Notes: generated by a model from the sequence alone, not told the origin. A stretch of DNA of 16,016 nt from JANNMJ01 sp031426455 (GCA_031426455.1 JANPLI010000202.1:1-16016); one strand, 5' to 3'. Shown: positions 7,365 to 13,765, counted from the first letter of the stretch. Translations and numbers: made by a program.

Positions 7365-8192
7365 ATGGCCCTTAAAAAACTTCGTCCTATGACGCCCGGT
7401 ACGCGCTTTCGCGTGGCACCGGCGTTCGACGAAATCACCGCATCCAAGCCCGAGAAATCGCTGACCGAAGGGTTGTCGAAATCCGGCGGCCGTAATGGCT
7501 CGGGCAAAATGACGATGCGCTACACCGGTGGCGGCCACAAGCGCACCTACCGGATCATTGACTTCGCCCGCGCCAAACACGGCATCCCGGCCACGGTCAA
7601 AACCATCGAGTACGACCCCAACCGCACGGCGCGTATCGCCCTGCTGTACTACGCCGACGGCGTAAAGGCGTACATCATCGCGCCGGCCGGCCTGACGGTG
7701 GGCGCCGTGATCACGAGTGGTCCGGAAGCGCAGCCTGAACTGGGCAACGCGCTGCCCCTGGGCAAGATGCCGCTCGGTACCATCGTTCACAACATCGAGC
7801 TGCGGCCCGGTCAGGGTGGCCAGATGGCCCGCTCGGCTGGCACCTACGCTCAGTTGGTGGCCCGCGAAGACCGCTACGCCACGCTGCGCCTGCCTTCGGG
7901 CGAGATGCGGATGGTGCTGACAAGCTGCTATGCTACGGTGGGCACCGTCTCGAACGGCGACCATATGAACGTGCGCCTCGGCAAAGCCGGTCGTAACCGT
8001 TGGTTGGGTCGTCGTCCCCGCGTTCGCGGTGTGGCAATGAACCCCGTCGATCACCCTATGGGTGGTGGGGAAGGCAAGTCGTCGGGTGGTCACCCGCGCT
8101 CGCGTGGCGGTATCTTCTCGAAAGGCCAGAAGACGCGTTCACCGAAGAAGCAATCGGATCAGTATATTGTCAGCCGCAAAGGCAAGAAGTAA
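7365..8192 (+). CDS. rplB: 50S ribosomal protein L2
   Basis: A 275-residue primary 23S rRNA-binding protein needed for subunit association and peptidyl-transferase activity. It has the N-terminal MALKKLRPMTPGTRFRV, the OB/SH3-like core (GGHKRTYRIIDF, KTIEYDPNRTARIALLYY, HNIELRPGQGGQMARSAGTY) and the catalytic-region signature VRGVAMNPVDHPMGGGEGK. H230 in that motif matches E. coli H229. The tail KKQSDQYIVSRKGKK is basic as expected. Length is close to E. coli (273). rpsS follows after 6 nt. Confidence 0.99.
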   Translation: MALKKLRPMTPGTRFRVAPAFDEITASKPEKSLTEGLSKSGGRNGSGKMTMRYTGGGHKRTYRIIDFARAKHGIPATVKTIEYDPNRTARIALLYYADGVKAYIIAPAGLTVGAVITSGPEAQPELGNALPLGKMPLGTIVHNIELRPGQGGQMARSAGTYAQLVAREDRYATLRLPSGEMRMVLTSCYATVGTVSNGDHMNVRLGKAGRNRWLGRRPRVRGVAMNPVDHPMGGGEGKSSGGHPRSRGGIFSKGQKTRSPKKQSDQYIVSRKGKK

Positions 8193-8198
8193 CAGCTA

Positions 8199-8477
8199 AT
8201 GGCACGTTCGCTAAAAAAAGGTCCGTACATTGACTTCCGCCTGGAAAACAAGGTGACGGCAATGGAAACTTCGGGCAAGAAATCGGTCGTCAAGACCTGG
8301 TCGCGCCGCTCGATGATTTCCCCCGATTTCGTGGGGTACACGTTCGCCGTCCATAACGGTAATAAGTTCATCCCGGTCTACGTCACGGAAAATATGGTGG
8401 GTCACAAACTCGGCGAGTTTGCCCCAACCCGTAACTTCCGTGGTCACACCGCTAAAAAAGACAAAGGCAAGCGCTAA
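8199..8477 (+). CDS. rpsS: 30S ribosomal protein S19
   Basis: A 92-residue protein of the small-subunit head that contacts S13 and the A-site finger. The family pattern is complete: MARSLKKGPYIDFRL at the N-terminus, KTWSRRSMISPDFVGYTFAVHNG in the middle, and the signature VTENMVGHKLGEFAPTRNFRGHTAKKDKGKR at the end. Length is normal. Its stop codon overlaps the rplV start (TAATG at 8475-8479), which suggests translational coupling. Confidence 0.99.
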   Translation: MARSLKKGPYIDFRLENKVTAMETSGKKSVVKTWSRRSMISPDFVGYTFAVHNGNKFIPVYVTENMVGHKLGEFAPTRNFRGHTAKKDKGKR

Positions 8478-8905
8478 TGGAAGCCACCGCAATTCTGCGT
8501 AACGTCCCGACCTCGCCGCGCAAGATGCGCCTGGTCGCCACCCTGGTGCGGGGCAAAAGCGTCCAGCTTGCCCTGGGCCTTTTGAAATTTGAACCCTCAC
8601 AGGGTGCTGGCCGCGTGGAGCAGTTGCTGCTCTCGGCTATCGCCAACTGGAGCCTGAAGCACGAAGGCGAGCGCATCGAAGATGCCGACCTGTTCGTGAA
8701 GACGATTCACGTCGATGGAGGCGCGATGATCAAGCGGCTGCGCCCGGCCCCACAAGGCCGGGGGCACCGCATCCGCAAGCGTTCGAACCACATCACGCTG
8801 GTCGTCGCTGCCCGCGACGCCAACGACCCGAAGGTGCTCGAAAAGGCTGCTGCTAAAGACGCGGCTGCCGCGCGTCGCGTCAAATACCGTAAAACCGCCG
8901 CTTAA
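8477..8905 (+). CDS. rplV: 50S ribosomal protein L22 with C-terminal extension
   Basis: A 142-residue protein; its beta-hairpin lines the exit tunnel near L4, a site of macrolide-resistance mutations in other bacteria. The core reads ATAILRNVPTSPRKMRLVATLVRGKSV, then the hairpin region AMIKRLRPAPQGRGHRIRKRSNHITLVV (~89-116). After that a ~25-residue Ala/Lys-rich tail (VLEKAAAKDAAAARRVKYRKTAA) makes it longer than the usual ~110-115 residues. The start overlaps the rpsS stop by 1 nt. rpsC follows after 8 nt. Confidence 0.97.
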   Translation: MEATAILRNVPTSPRKMRLVATLVRGKSVQLALGLLKFEPSQGAGRVEQLLLSAIANWSLKHEGERIEDADLFVKTIHVDGGAMIKRLRPAPQGRGHRIRKRSNHITLVVAARDANDPKVLEKAAAKDAAAARRVKYRKTAA

Positions 8906-8913
8906 CCCGCAAA

Positions 8914-9801
8914 ATGGGACAGAAAGTAAACCCGACCGGCTTCCGCCTCGGCGTCATCAAAGGCTGGGAATCCAACTGGTTTGGCGGCCGTGACTTCGCC
9001 GAGAAACTCGTCGAAGACGAGAAAATCCGCAAATATATTATGGCGCGCATCCCGAAAGGGGGCATCGCGCGCATCATCATCGAGCGCACGCTCAAGCGCA
9101 TCACGATCACGATCAACACCGCCCGTCCAGGCGTGGTAATCGGTAAAGGTGGCGCTGAGGTCGATAAGATCAAAGAAGAGCTGAAGAACTTGACGTCGAA
9201 AGACGTGCAGATCAACATCTTCGAGATCAAGCGCCCGGAGATCGACGCCAAACTGGTTGGCGAGAGCGTGGCCCAGCAGCTTCAGGCCCGGATTTCGTTC
9301 CGTCGCGCGATGAAGATGGCCATTCAGGGTGCAATGCGCGTTGGTGCTGAAGGCATCAAGATTCAGGTGTCGGGCCGTTTGGGCGGCGCCGAGATCGCTC
9401 GTACTGAGCAGTACAAAGAAGGTCGTACGCCGCTGCACACGCTGCGCGCTGACATCGACTACGCCCTGTCGGAAGCCCAGACCGTGTACGGTAAAATTGG
9501 TATCAAAGTGTGGGTGATGCGCGGTGAAGTGTTTGGTCGTCCCGACCTTTCGCCCAACGTGCAGCTCACGAACCCGGGCGGTGGCTTCGAAGGCCGCCGC
9601 AACGACCGCCCCGAGCGCGGCGACCGCAATGATCGTGGCCCGCGCCGTGATCGTGGTGCCGACGGTGGGGGTGGTGCAGGTGGGGACCGTCGCGGTCCCG
9701 GTGGTCCTGGCGGCGGTGGTGCGGCAGGTGGCCCAGGTGGCCAGCGCCGTGGCCCTGGCGGTCCGGGAGGCGCCGGTGGAGGCCGTGGTCCGCGTCGTTA
9801 G
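8914..9801 (+). CDS. rpsC: 30S ribosomal protein S3 with Gly/Arg-rich C-terminal tail
   Basis: A 295-residue small-subunit protein at the mRNA entry channel. The N-terminus MGQKVNPTGFRLG and the KH domain (GVVIGKGG at 73-80) are intact. The C-terminal domain contains RISFRRAMKMAIQGAMRVGAEGIKIQVSGRLGGAEIART and ends near the conserved KVWVMRGEVF. From residue ~220 a 76-residue low-complexity tail of Gly, Arg, Asp and Pro (RRNDRPERGD, GDRRGPGGPG and similar) extends it well past the usual 210-240 residues. The tail is in frame without interruption and is probably disordered and RNA-binding (inferred). A wide 159-nt gap follows. Confidence 0.98.
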   Translation: MGQKVNPTGFRLGVIKGWESNWFGGRDFAEKLVEDEKIRKYIMARIPKGGIARIIIERTLKRITITINTARPGVVIGKGGAEVDKIKEELKNLTSKDVQINIFEIKRPEIDAKLVGESVAQQLQARISFRRAMKMAIQGAMRVGAEGIKIQVSGRLGGAEIARTEQYKEGRTPLHTLRADIDYALSEAQTVYGKIGIKVWVMRGEVFGRPDLSPNVQLTNPGGGFEGRRNDRPERGDRNDRGPRRDRGADGGGGAGGDRRGPGGPGGGGAAGGPGGQRRGPGGPGGAGGGRGPRR

Positions 9802-9900
9802 TATTTAGTTGATCGTTGTTGGTTGTTAGTTTATGGTTGTTTAACAGCAGCTACTTACTGACAACCAACCAAGATTAACCATCAATCAAATCAAGGAAAC
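9802..9900 (+). repeat. Heptamer inverted-repeat element B (rpsC-rplP gap)
   Basis: The left arm, about 9805-9843, reads as 7-nt units of the form TnGTTGT (TCGTTGT, TGGTTGT, TAGTTTA, TGGTTGT). The right arm, about 9858-9893, carries the complement-type units (AACCAAC, AACCATC, AATCAAA). The best pairing is GTTGGTTGTTAG with CTGACAACCAAC, one G-U pair. It is more degenerate than the other three elements but has the same 7-nt periodicity and arm-loop-arm layout. Confidence 0.65.
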
Positions 9901-9901
9901 T

Positions 9902-9946
9902 ATGCAGGACGCAGTCGGCTTCTCCTCGCCGCTGTCCTGCCGCTAG
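9902..9946 (+). other. 14-codon mini-ORF overlapping a bulged hairpin upstream of rplP
   Basis: ATG at 9902 opens a reading frame encoding MQDAVGFSSPLSCR and stopping at TAG 9944-9946, 14 nt before rplP. The same bases form a stem GCAGGAC (9904-9910) with GTCCTGC (9934-9940), with further inner GC pairing. An A-rich stretch (CAAGGAAAC) precedes the ATG. It could be a leader peptide or regulatory hairpin for rplP, or chance; no known family is recognised. Confidence 0.25.
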
Positions 9947-9960
9947 CCCTACTCCAACCC

Positions 9961-10386
9961 ATGCTTCAGCCCAAAAGAACTAAATTCCGCAAGATGCAGA
10001 AAGGCCGGGTGACCGGTCTCGCATTCCGCGGTTCCACGATTGACTTTGGCTCGTTCGCCATCAAATCGCTGGAAAACTCCTGGATCACGGCCCGCCAGAT
10101 TGAGGCCGCCCGGATTGCCATGACCCGCGCTATGAAACGCGAAGGTCAGGTCTGGATTCGTATTTTCCCAGACAAGCCGATTACCAAGAAGCCCGCTGAG
10201 GTGCGGATGGGTAAAGGCAAAGGCGCCCCGGAATATTGGGTGGCCTGCGTCAAGCCCGGGACGATTATGTTTGAGTCCGATGGCGTGACCCTCGAAGTCG
10301 CCCAGGAGTCACTGCGCTTGGCTGCGCAGAAACTGCCGGTGCGCACCAAGTTCGTCGTGCGCCCGGATTACGTCGCTGCCGCTTAA
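9961..10386 (+). CDS. rplP: 50S ribosomal protein L16
   Basis: A 141-residue protein near the A site that helps tRNA accommodation. Family signatures are MLQPKRTKFRKMQKGR at the N-terminus, GLAFRGSTIDFGSFAIKSLENSWITARQIEAARIAMTRAMKREGQVWIRIFPDKPIT, and VRMGKGKGAPEYWVACVKPGTIMFE. Length is close to E. coli (136). Its start is 159 nt from rpsC, the widest gap of the operon, containing element B and a hairpin with a mini-ORF. rpmC follows after 21 nt. Confidence 0.98.
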   Translation: MLQPKRTKFRKMQKGRVTGLAFRGSTIDFGSFAIKSLENSWITARQIEAARIAMTRAMKREGQVWIRIFPDKPITKKPAEVRMGKGKGAPEYWVACVKPGTIMFESDGVTLEVAQESLRLAAQKLPVRTKFVVRPDYVAAA

Positions 10387-10407
10387 CCTGTAATTTCTCC
10401 AAACCAA

Positions 10408-10599
10408 ATGAAGAAGTCGGAAATCGCCGCCCTCTCGCTGGAGCAGTTGCAGGCCCAGCTCCAGCAGGCTGAAGCTACAGGCCAAAGCCTGCGCTTCGCC
10501 CACGCCATCTCGCCGCTCGAGAACCCGATCCGGTTGCGCGAGCAGCGCAAGATGATCGCCCGTCTCCATACCGCCATCACGGCTCGCAAAGCCGCCTAA
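10408..10599 (+). CDS. rpmC: 50S ribosomal protein L29
   Basis: A 63-residue two-helix protein at the tunnel exit beside L23. It reads MKKSEIAALSLEQLQAQLQQAEATGQSLRFAHAISPLENPIRLREQRKMIARLHTAI, with the family pattern of an N-terminal helix (LSLEQLQAQL), the L-RF-HA-SPLENP turn and the RLREQRKMIARL helix. Length is normal. The ATG is preceded by AAACCAA instead of a Shine-Dalgarno sequence. rpsQ follows after 11 nt. Confidence 0.96.
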   Translation: MKKSEIAALSLEQLQAQLQQAEATGQSLRFAHAISPLENPIRLREQRKMIARLHTAITARKAA

Positions 10600-10610
10600 T
10601 TCGTCCTCCG

Positions 10611-11006
10611 ATGCAAGAGCAAGATAACCTGAATCAAGCGCCGGCGGCCGAAGAAGTGAACGCCGTAGTGCCGGCCACTGAGGCCGCTGCTGTGGTAGCG
10701 GCCGAGCGCCGTTCCATCGCTTTCACACCGCACCACGAGAAGCGCGACGGCCACGGCCGCAACCTGCGCCGCGAGCGGATTGGCGTGGTGACGTCGAATA
10801 AAATGGAGAAGTCCATCGTGGTCCGCGTCGAGACGCGCAAGAAGCACCCGCTGTACGGGAAATTTCTGACGCAATCGACCAAGTTTATGGCCCACGACGA
10901 AAAGAACGAGTGCGGCATCGGTGATACCGTCCGCATTCAGGAGACCCGCCCGTTGAGTACCCGCAAGCGGTGGCGTCTGGTGGAAATCGTGGAGCGCGCC
11001 AAGTAA
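10611..11006 (+). CDS. rpsQ: 30S ribosomal protein S17 with N-terminal extension
   Basis: A primary 16S rRNA-binding protein with an OB fold. The core starts at about residue 50 (RNLRRERIGVVTSNKMEKSIVVRVETRKKHPLYGKF) and ends at IGDTVRIQETRPLSTRKRWRLVEIVERAK. Residues 1-49 are an extra segment: first Ala/Glu/Val-rich and acidic (MQEQDNLNQAPAAEEVNAVV and onward), then basic and His-containing (FTPHHEKRDGHG). This makes 131 residues against ~85 usual. No ATG lies close to the core start and the only in-frame Met between is within the core, so the extension is probably translated. It starts 11 nt after rpmC. Confidence 0.96.
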   Translation: MQEQDNLNQAPAAEEVNAVVPATEAAAVVAAERRSIAFTPHHEKRDGHGRNLRRERIGVVTSNKMEKSIVVRVETRKKHPLYGKFLTQSTKFMAHDEKNECGIGDTVRIQETRPLSTRKRWRLVEIVERAK

Positions 11007-11091
11007 AAGTTTATGGTTTTTGGTTAGTGGTTTTTAGGCCAAATGGCTCAAACCAAAAACTAAAAACTAAAAACCAAAAACCAACAAGAAA
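11007..11091 (+). repeat. Heptamer inverted-repeat element C (rpsQ-rplN gap)
   Basis: The right arm 11049-11083 consists of five 7-nt units AAACYAA (AAACCAA, AAACTAA and so on). The left arm 11007-11036 carries the complementary units (TGGTTTT, TGGTTAG, TGGTTTT). Positions 11015-11036 can pair with 11061-11082 at about 20 of 22 positions counting one G-U. The loop contains GCCA-AA-TGGC. The rplN ATG lies 9 nt past the right arm, so the hairpin would end next to its ribosome-binding region. Confidence 0.85.
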
Positions 11092-11460
11092 ATGATCCAA
11101 CAGGAATCCCGTTTGTCGGTAGCCGACAACTCCGGCGCGAAAGAGGTGCTTTGCATCCGCGTTCTGGGTGGCACCGGTAAGAAATACGCCTCGGTCGGCG
11201 ACAAGATTGTGGTCGCCATCAAGTCGGCCATTCCGTCCGGCAACGCCAAGAAAGGCACCGTGTCGAAGGCGGTAATTGTGCGCACGAAGAAGGAAATCCG
11301 TCGTTCCGACGGTTCTTATATCCGTTTCGACGACAACGCTGCCGTGCTGCTCAACAACAACGACGAGCCGCGCGGTACGCGCATCTTCGGGCCAGTGGCC
11401 CGCGAGCTGCGTGAGAAGCAGTTTATGAAGATTGTGTCGCTGGCCCCCGAAGTTCTTTAA
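11092..11460 (+). CDS. rplN: 50S ribosomal protein L14
   Basis: A 122-residue protein at the subunit interface; it also binds the silencing factor RsfS in other bacteria. The sequence follows the family closely: MIQQESRLSVADNSGAKEVLCIRVLGG, VGDKIVVAIKSAIPSG, KAVIVRTKKEIRRSDGSYIRFDDNAAVLLNN, and GTRIFGPVARELREKQFMKIVSLAPEVL. Length equals the usual 122-123. In E. coli this is the first gene of the spc operon, but here no promoter separates it from rpsQ, only element C. rplX follows after 12 nt. Confidence 0.99.
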   Translation: MIQQESRLSVADNSGAKEVLCIRVLGGTGKKYASVGDKIVVAIKSAIPSGNAKKGTVSKAVIVRTKKEIRRSDGSYIRFDDNAAVLLNNNDEPRGTRIFGPVARELREKQFMKIVSLAPEVL

Positions 11461-11472
11461 GCTATCACGACC

Positions 11473-11781
11473 ATGAAAGTTAAAGCATCGCACAAAGCCC
11501 ATAATGGCCGTGTCCACGTGAAAACGGGCGACACAGTACAGGTAATTGCCGGCGACGACAAAGGCAAATCCGGCGTGGTGAAGGCCGTTGACAACGACCG
11601 CAACCGCGTGACCGTGGAAGGCGTGGCGATGGTGTCGAAACACCAAAAGCCGTCGGCCAAAAGCCCGCAGGGCGGGATCGTGAAGCAGGAAGCCACGATT
11701 CACGCCTCCAACGTGAAACTCGTGACGGCCGTCCCCCAGGCGCCGCTGCGGGTCCGTAAATCGGAGGTGGCCGCTTCGTAA
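11473..11781 (+). CDS. rplX: 50S ribosomal protein L24
   Basis: A 102-residue assembly-initiator protein that binds the 5' end of 23S rRNA. The KOW motif is clear (VKTGDTVQVIAGDDKGKSGVVKAVD), followed by RVTVEGVAMVSKHQKPS and the GGIVKQEATIHASNVKLV segment typical of the family. Length is normal. It lies 12 nt after rplN. The 99-nt gap after it is filled by element D. Confidence 0.98.
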   Translation: MKVKASHKAHNGRVHVKTGDTVQVIAGDDKGKSGVVKAVDNDRNRVTVEGVAMVSKHQKPSAKSPQGGIVKQEATIHASNVKLVTAVPQAPLRVRKSEVAAS

Positions 11782-11880
11782 GAAGTTTTTAGTTTTTGGC
11801 TAATTGTTTTTAATGTCTAGCTGTACGGCAAAGCATCACGAACGAAAAACCAAAAACAAACAACCAAAAACATCAACAAA
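11782..11880 (+). repeat. Heptamer inverted-repeat element D (rplX-rplE gap)
   Basis: The right arm, about 11841-11875, is made of 7-nt units all starting AAC (AACGAAA, AACCAAA, AACAAAC, AACCAAA, AACATCA). The left arm, 11784-11814, has AGTTTTT, AGTTTTT, GGCTAAT, TGTTTTT. Aligned without gaps, the left arm and the reverse complement of 11842-11870 agree at most positions, including two GTTTTT blocks in register. The right arm runs directly up to the rplE ATG at 11881. Confidence 0.8.
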
Positions 11881-12435
11881 ATGGCCCGTCTGAAAGATAA
11901 GTATACGAGTGAGGTAATGCCCGCCTTGAAGGAGAAATTCCAGTTCAAGAGCGTCATGCAGGTGCCGCGCATCACCAAGATCTGCATCAACCGCGGTATC
12001 GGCGACGCCGTGGCCGACAAGAAGCTGGTCGATAACGGCATCGAAGAACTGACCACGATTTCGGGTCAGAAAGCCGTGCCGACGAAGGCAAAAACTTCCG
12101 TCTCGAACTTCAAGCTGCGCGAAGGGATGCCGATTGGCGCCCGCGTGACGCTACGCGGTGAGCGGATGTACGAATTCCTCGACCGCCTGCTGACGGTGGC
12201 GCTCCCCCGGGTGCGCGACTTCAAAGGCATCTCTGACAAAGGCTTCGACGGCCGGGGCAACTACACCCTAGGCGTGAAGGAGCAGATCATCTTTCCGGAA
12301 ATCTCGATCGACAAGATCAAGGGCATTGCCGGAATGGACATTACCTTCGTGACTACGGCCGTCAACGATGAGCAAAGCTACGAGCTGCTCAAAGCGTTCG
12401 GGATGCCGTTTACCTCCACCAAGAAAACCGCCTAA
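11881..12435 (+). CDS. rplE: 50S ribosomal protein L5
   Basis: A 184-residue protein of the central protuberance that binds 5S rRNA and contacts S13 across the subunit bridge. Signatures: MARLKDKYTSEVMPALKEKF, VPRITKICINRGIGDAVADKK, LTTISGQKAVPTKAKTSVSNFKLREGMPIGARVTLRGERMYEFLDRLL, and DFKGISDKGFDGRGNYTLGVKEQIIFPEI, then the GMDITFVTTA segment and C-terminal KAFGMPF. Length is near the usual 179. rpsN follows after 5 nt. The start codon directly follows the repeat element D. Confidence 0.99.
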   Translation: MARLKDKYTSEVMPALKEKFQFKSVMQVPRITKICINRGIGDAVADKKLVDNGIEELTTISGQKAVPTKAKTSVSNFKLREGMPIGARVTLRGERMYEFLDRLLTVALPRVRDFKGISDKGFDGRGNYTLGVKEQIIFPEISIDKIKGIAGMDITFVTTAVNDEQSYELLKAFGMPFTSTKKTA

Positions 12436-12440
12436 GCCCA

Positions 12441-12710
12441 ATGGCTAAAGAATCAGCAAAAGCCCGTGAGCGCAAGCGCCAGGACACGGTAGCCAAATAC
12501 GCCACCAAGCGCGCTGCCCTGAAAAAAGCCGGCGACTTTGAGGGCCTCGACAAGTTGCCCCGCAATGCCTCGCCCACGCGTCTGCACAACCGCTGCAACC
12601 TCACGGGCCGCCCCCGCGGCTACCTGCGCAAGTTCGGCATCAGCCGCAACGTGTTCCGCGAGATGGCACTGGCCGGGAAAATCCCCGGTGTGACGAAAGC
12701 TAGCTGGTAA
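12441..12710 (+). CDS. rpsN: 30S ribosomal protein S14 (zinc-free type)
   Basis: An 89-residue small-subunit head protein. It is the long, C-minus form: there is no CxxC zinc pair, and the central segment LPRNASPTRLHNRCNLTGRPRGYLRKFGISRNVFREMALAGKIPGVTKASW replaces the zinc ribbon. Length is normal for this type. It is the last gene of the cluster, 5 nt after rplE. In the standard spc order rpsH, rplF, rplR, rpsE and others should follow, but a strong terminator comes instead. Confidence 0.98.
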   Translation: MAKESAKARERKRQDTVAKYATKRAALKKAGDFEGLDKLPRNASPTRLHNRCNLTGRPRGYLRKFGISRNVFREMALAGKIPGVTKASW

Positions 12711-12730
12711 GCTAGCGACGGACGAAAACA

Positions 12731-12789
12731 AACCGCCCCGGTTTGCATCTGCTTTTAGCAGGTGCGGACCGGGGCGGTTCAATTTTACT
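12731..12789 (+). terminator. Strong intrinsic terminator of the ribosomal-protein operon
   Basis: A perfect outer stem AACCGCCCCGGT (12731-12742) with ACCGGGGCGGTT (12768-12779) is continued by an inner stem GCATCTGC/GCAGGTGC around a TTTTA loop, and followed by CAATTTTACTT. It begins 20 nt after the rpsN stop. The T-containing tail is on the plus strand; the A-rich GACGAAAACA before it could also give a partial tail for the converging minus-strand gene. Confidence 0.9.
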
Positions 12790-12866
12790 TAATGATATTG
12801 TGCTGTATCAGTAGCAAAAAGGCGGCGTGGCGGTCGCTATCGAAGCCTCTCGTCCAAAAACTTTCG

Positions 12867-13319
12867 CTACCGTTGCCGCAGGAAGAATTTGCGCTGCTTT
12901 TTATCAAGCGGTTCACCTTCCGGGTCGATGCCGCGGGCGGGCGGCGCCCAGCCACGCTGCTCCTGATGACCACCTTTAGTCGGTTTAAATTTGCGCACGG
13001 AAAAGGCGCGCGAGTTGGTCTCGTACTGATTGTCTTTTTCTGAAGGTTTGGCGGCCAACGATGATGACGCGTTGAGGCGTGCTTCGACGATTTCGAGTTG
13101 GCGCTTCTTGTGTAGGTCCACGCCATTCATATCGGTGGTACCTTCATCCGGGATAGGCGCGGCAGCGCGTCGGGCCTCGATCTGCGCATCGAGGGCGTTC
13201 ATTTTTTCCGCTTTGGCCCGGCGCTCAGCCCGGCTCTGGGCCTGCGTAGAGGTGGTTAATAAGACAAAGGCAGCAGTTGCTACCCCAAAGGCGGCGCGCG
13301 GATAAGGAAAATGACGCAT
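12867..13319 (-). CDS. Small exported charged protein of unknown function
   Basis: I do not recognise a family. The chosen start (ATG at 13317-13319) gives 150 residues beginning MRHFPYPRAAFGVATAAFVLLTTSTQAQS, a convincing signal peptide with a likely cut after TQA. A longer ORF to 13436 exists but would bury this signal and overlap the promoter-like element. The mature part is hydrophilic and basic: an early helix-forming stretch (RAERRAKAEKMNALDAQIEARRAA), a middle segment (KKRQLEIVEARLNASSS), and a C-terminal part rich in Lys, Arg, Gly and Pro ending KKQRKFFLRQR. It is probably periplasmic or outer-membrane associated (inferred). It converges on the ribosomal operon terminator and is divergent from the HMA gene. 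Confidence 0.7.
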   Translation of the reverse strand: MRHFPYPRAAFGVATAAFVLLTTSTQAQSRAERRAKAEKMNALDAQIEARRAAAPIPDEGTTDMNGVDLHKKRQLEIVEARLNASSSLAAKPSEKDNQYETNSRAFSVRKFKPTKGGHQEQRGWAPPARGIDPEGEPLDKKQRKFFLRQR

Positions 13320-13433
13320 CAGTAAGGCCGAAGAAGATAGGTAGAGAGAAAGGTGAGAAGCTAACTGTCCAGCAAACGCGACGGGTGGAATAGGGGTTTC
13401 GTCGGGCAGGCAGCGCTCGGCAAAGGAGCCAAG

Positions 13434-13441
13434 CAAAGATA
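13434..13441 (-). promoter_or_regulatory. Possible -7 element for the exported-protein gene
   Basis: On the minus strand the bases read TATCTTTG, an exact match to TAnnTTTG, about 115 nt upstream of the chosen start at 13319. The nearest upstream TTG on that strand is about 26 nt away, longer than the ideal 19, so support is partial. Confidence 0.45.
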
Positions 13442-13751
13442 ATAACTGTCGGAATGCGCACGGTAGGCAATCCGATAAACGCCGTAAGCAGCCCAGTCAT
13501 GAGCTTTCGTGCGTAGCGCGCGCAGATCTGGTGTTAAGTGAGTTTTCAATCGTGATCAGGTAGCGTCATTTATTGCTGGTGAAGATAAGCAGGATCTTCT
13601 CGGCTCGCGCCTCAGTAGCACCGGCCGATCAAGGGGGTATCGAATGGCAAGATTCTGTAAGCGCTCCGCACGAACGATGTATGTCTCTAGGGGAGCGTCA
13701 TCTCAAGTTTTGGGGTTTGTTACATAGCCACCACGGAGGCTGTACACGTTT
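13442..13751. other. Intergenic stretch without a recognised gene
   Basis: About 310 bases between the divergent genes. A plus-strand frame from 13573 (87 codons) overlaps the HMA gene out of frame and has no recognisable domain, promoter or biased composition. No tRNA, repeat or strong hairpin was noticed. Confidence 0.5.
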
Positions 13752-13759
13752 TAAATTTG
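13752..13759 (+). promoter_or_regulatory. -7 element immediately before the HMA gene
   Basis: TAAATTTG matches TAnnTTTG exactly and lies 6 nt before the ATG at 13766, so the transcript would start at or next to the initiation codon. No TTG is seen at 19-nt spacing upstream; a TTTG at 13716-13719 is about 32 nt away. Confidence 0.5.
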
Positions 13760-13765
13760 TTTCTG

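Noticed and set aside
7241..11880. CRISPR array as an explanation for the heptamer repeats
   Set aside because: Units are only 7 nt, directly abutting without spacers, arranged as inverted arms, and no cas genes are present.
13320..13436. Longer start (13436) for the minus-strand exported protein
   Set aside because: It would place 39 residues before a good signal peptide and overlap the TATCTTTG promoter-like element.
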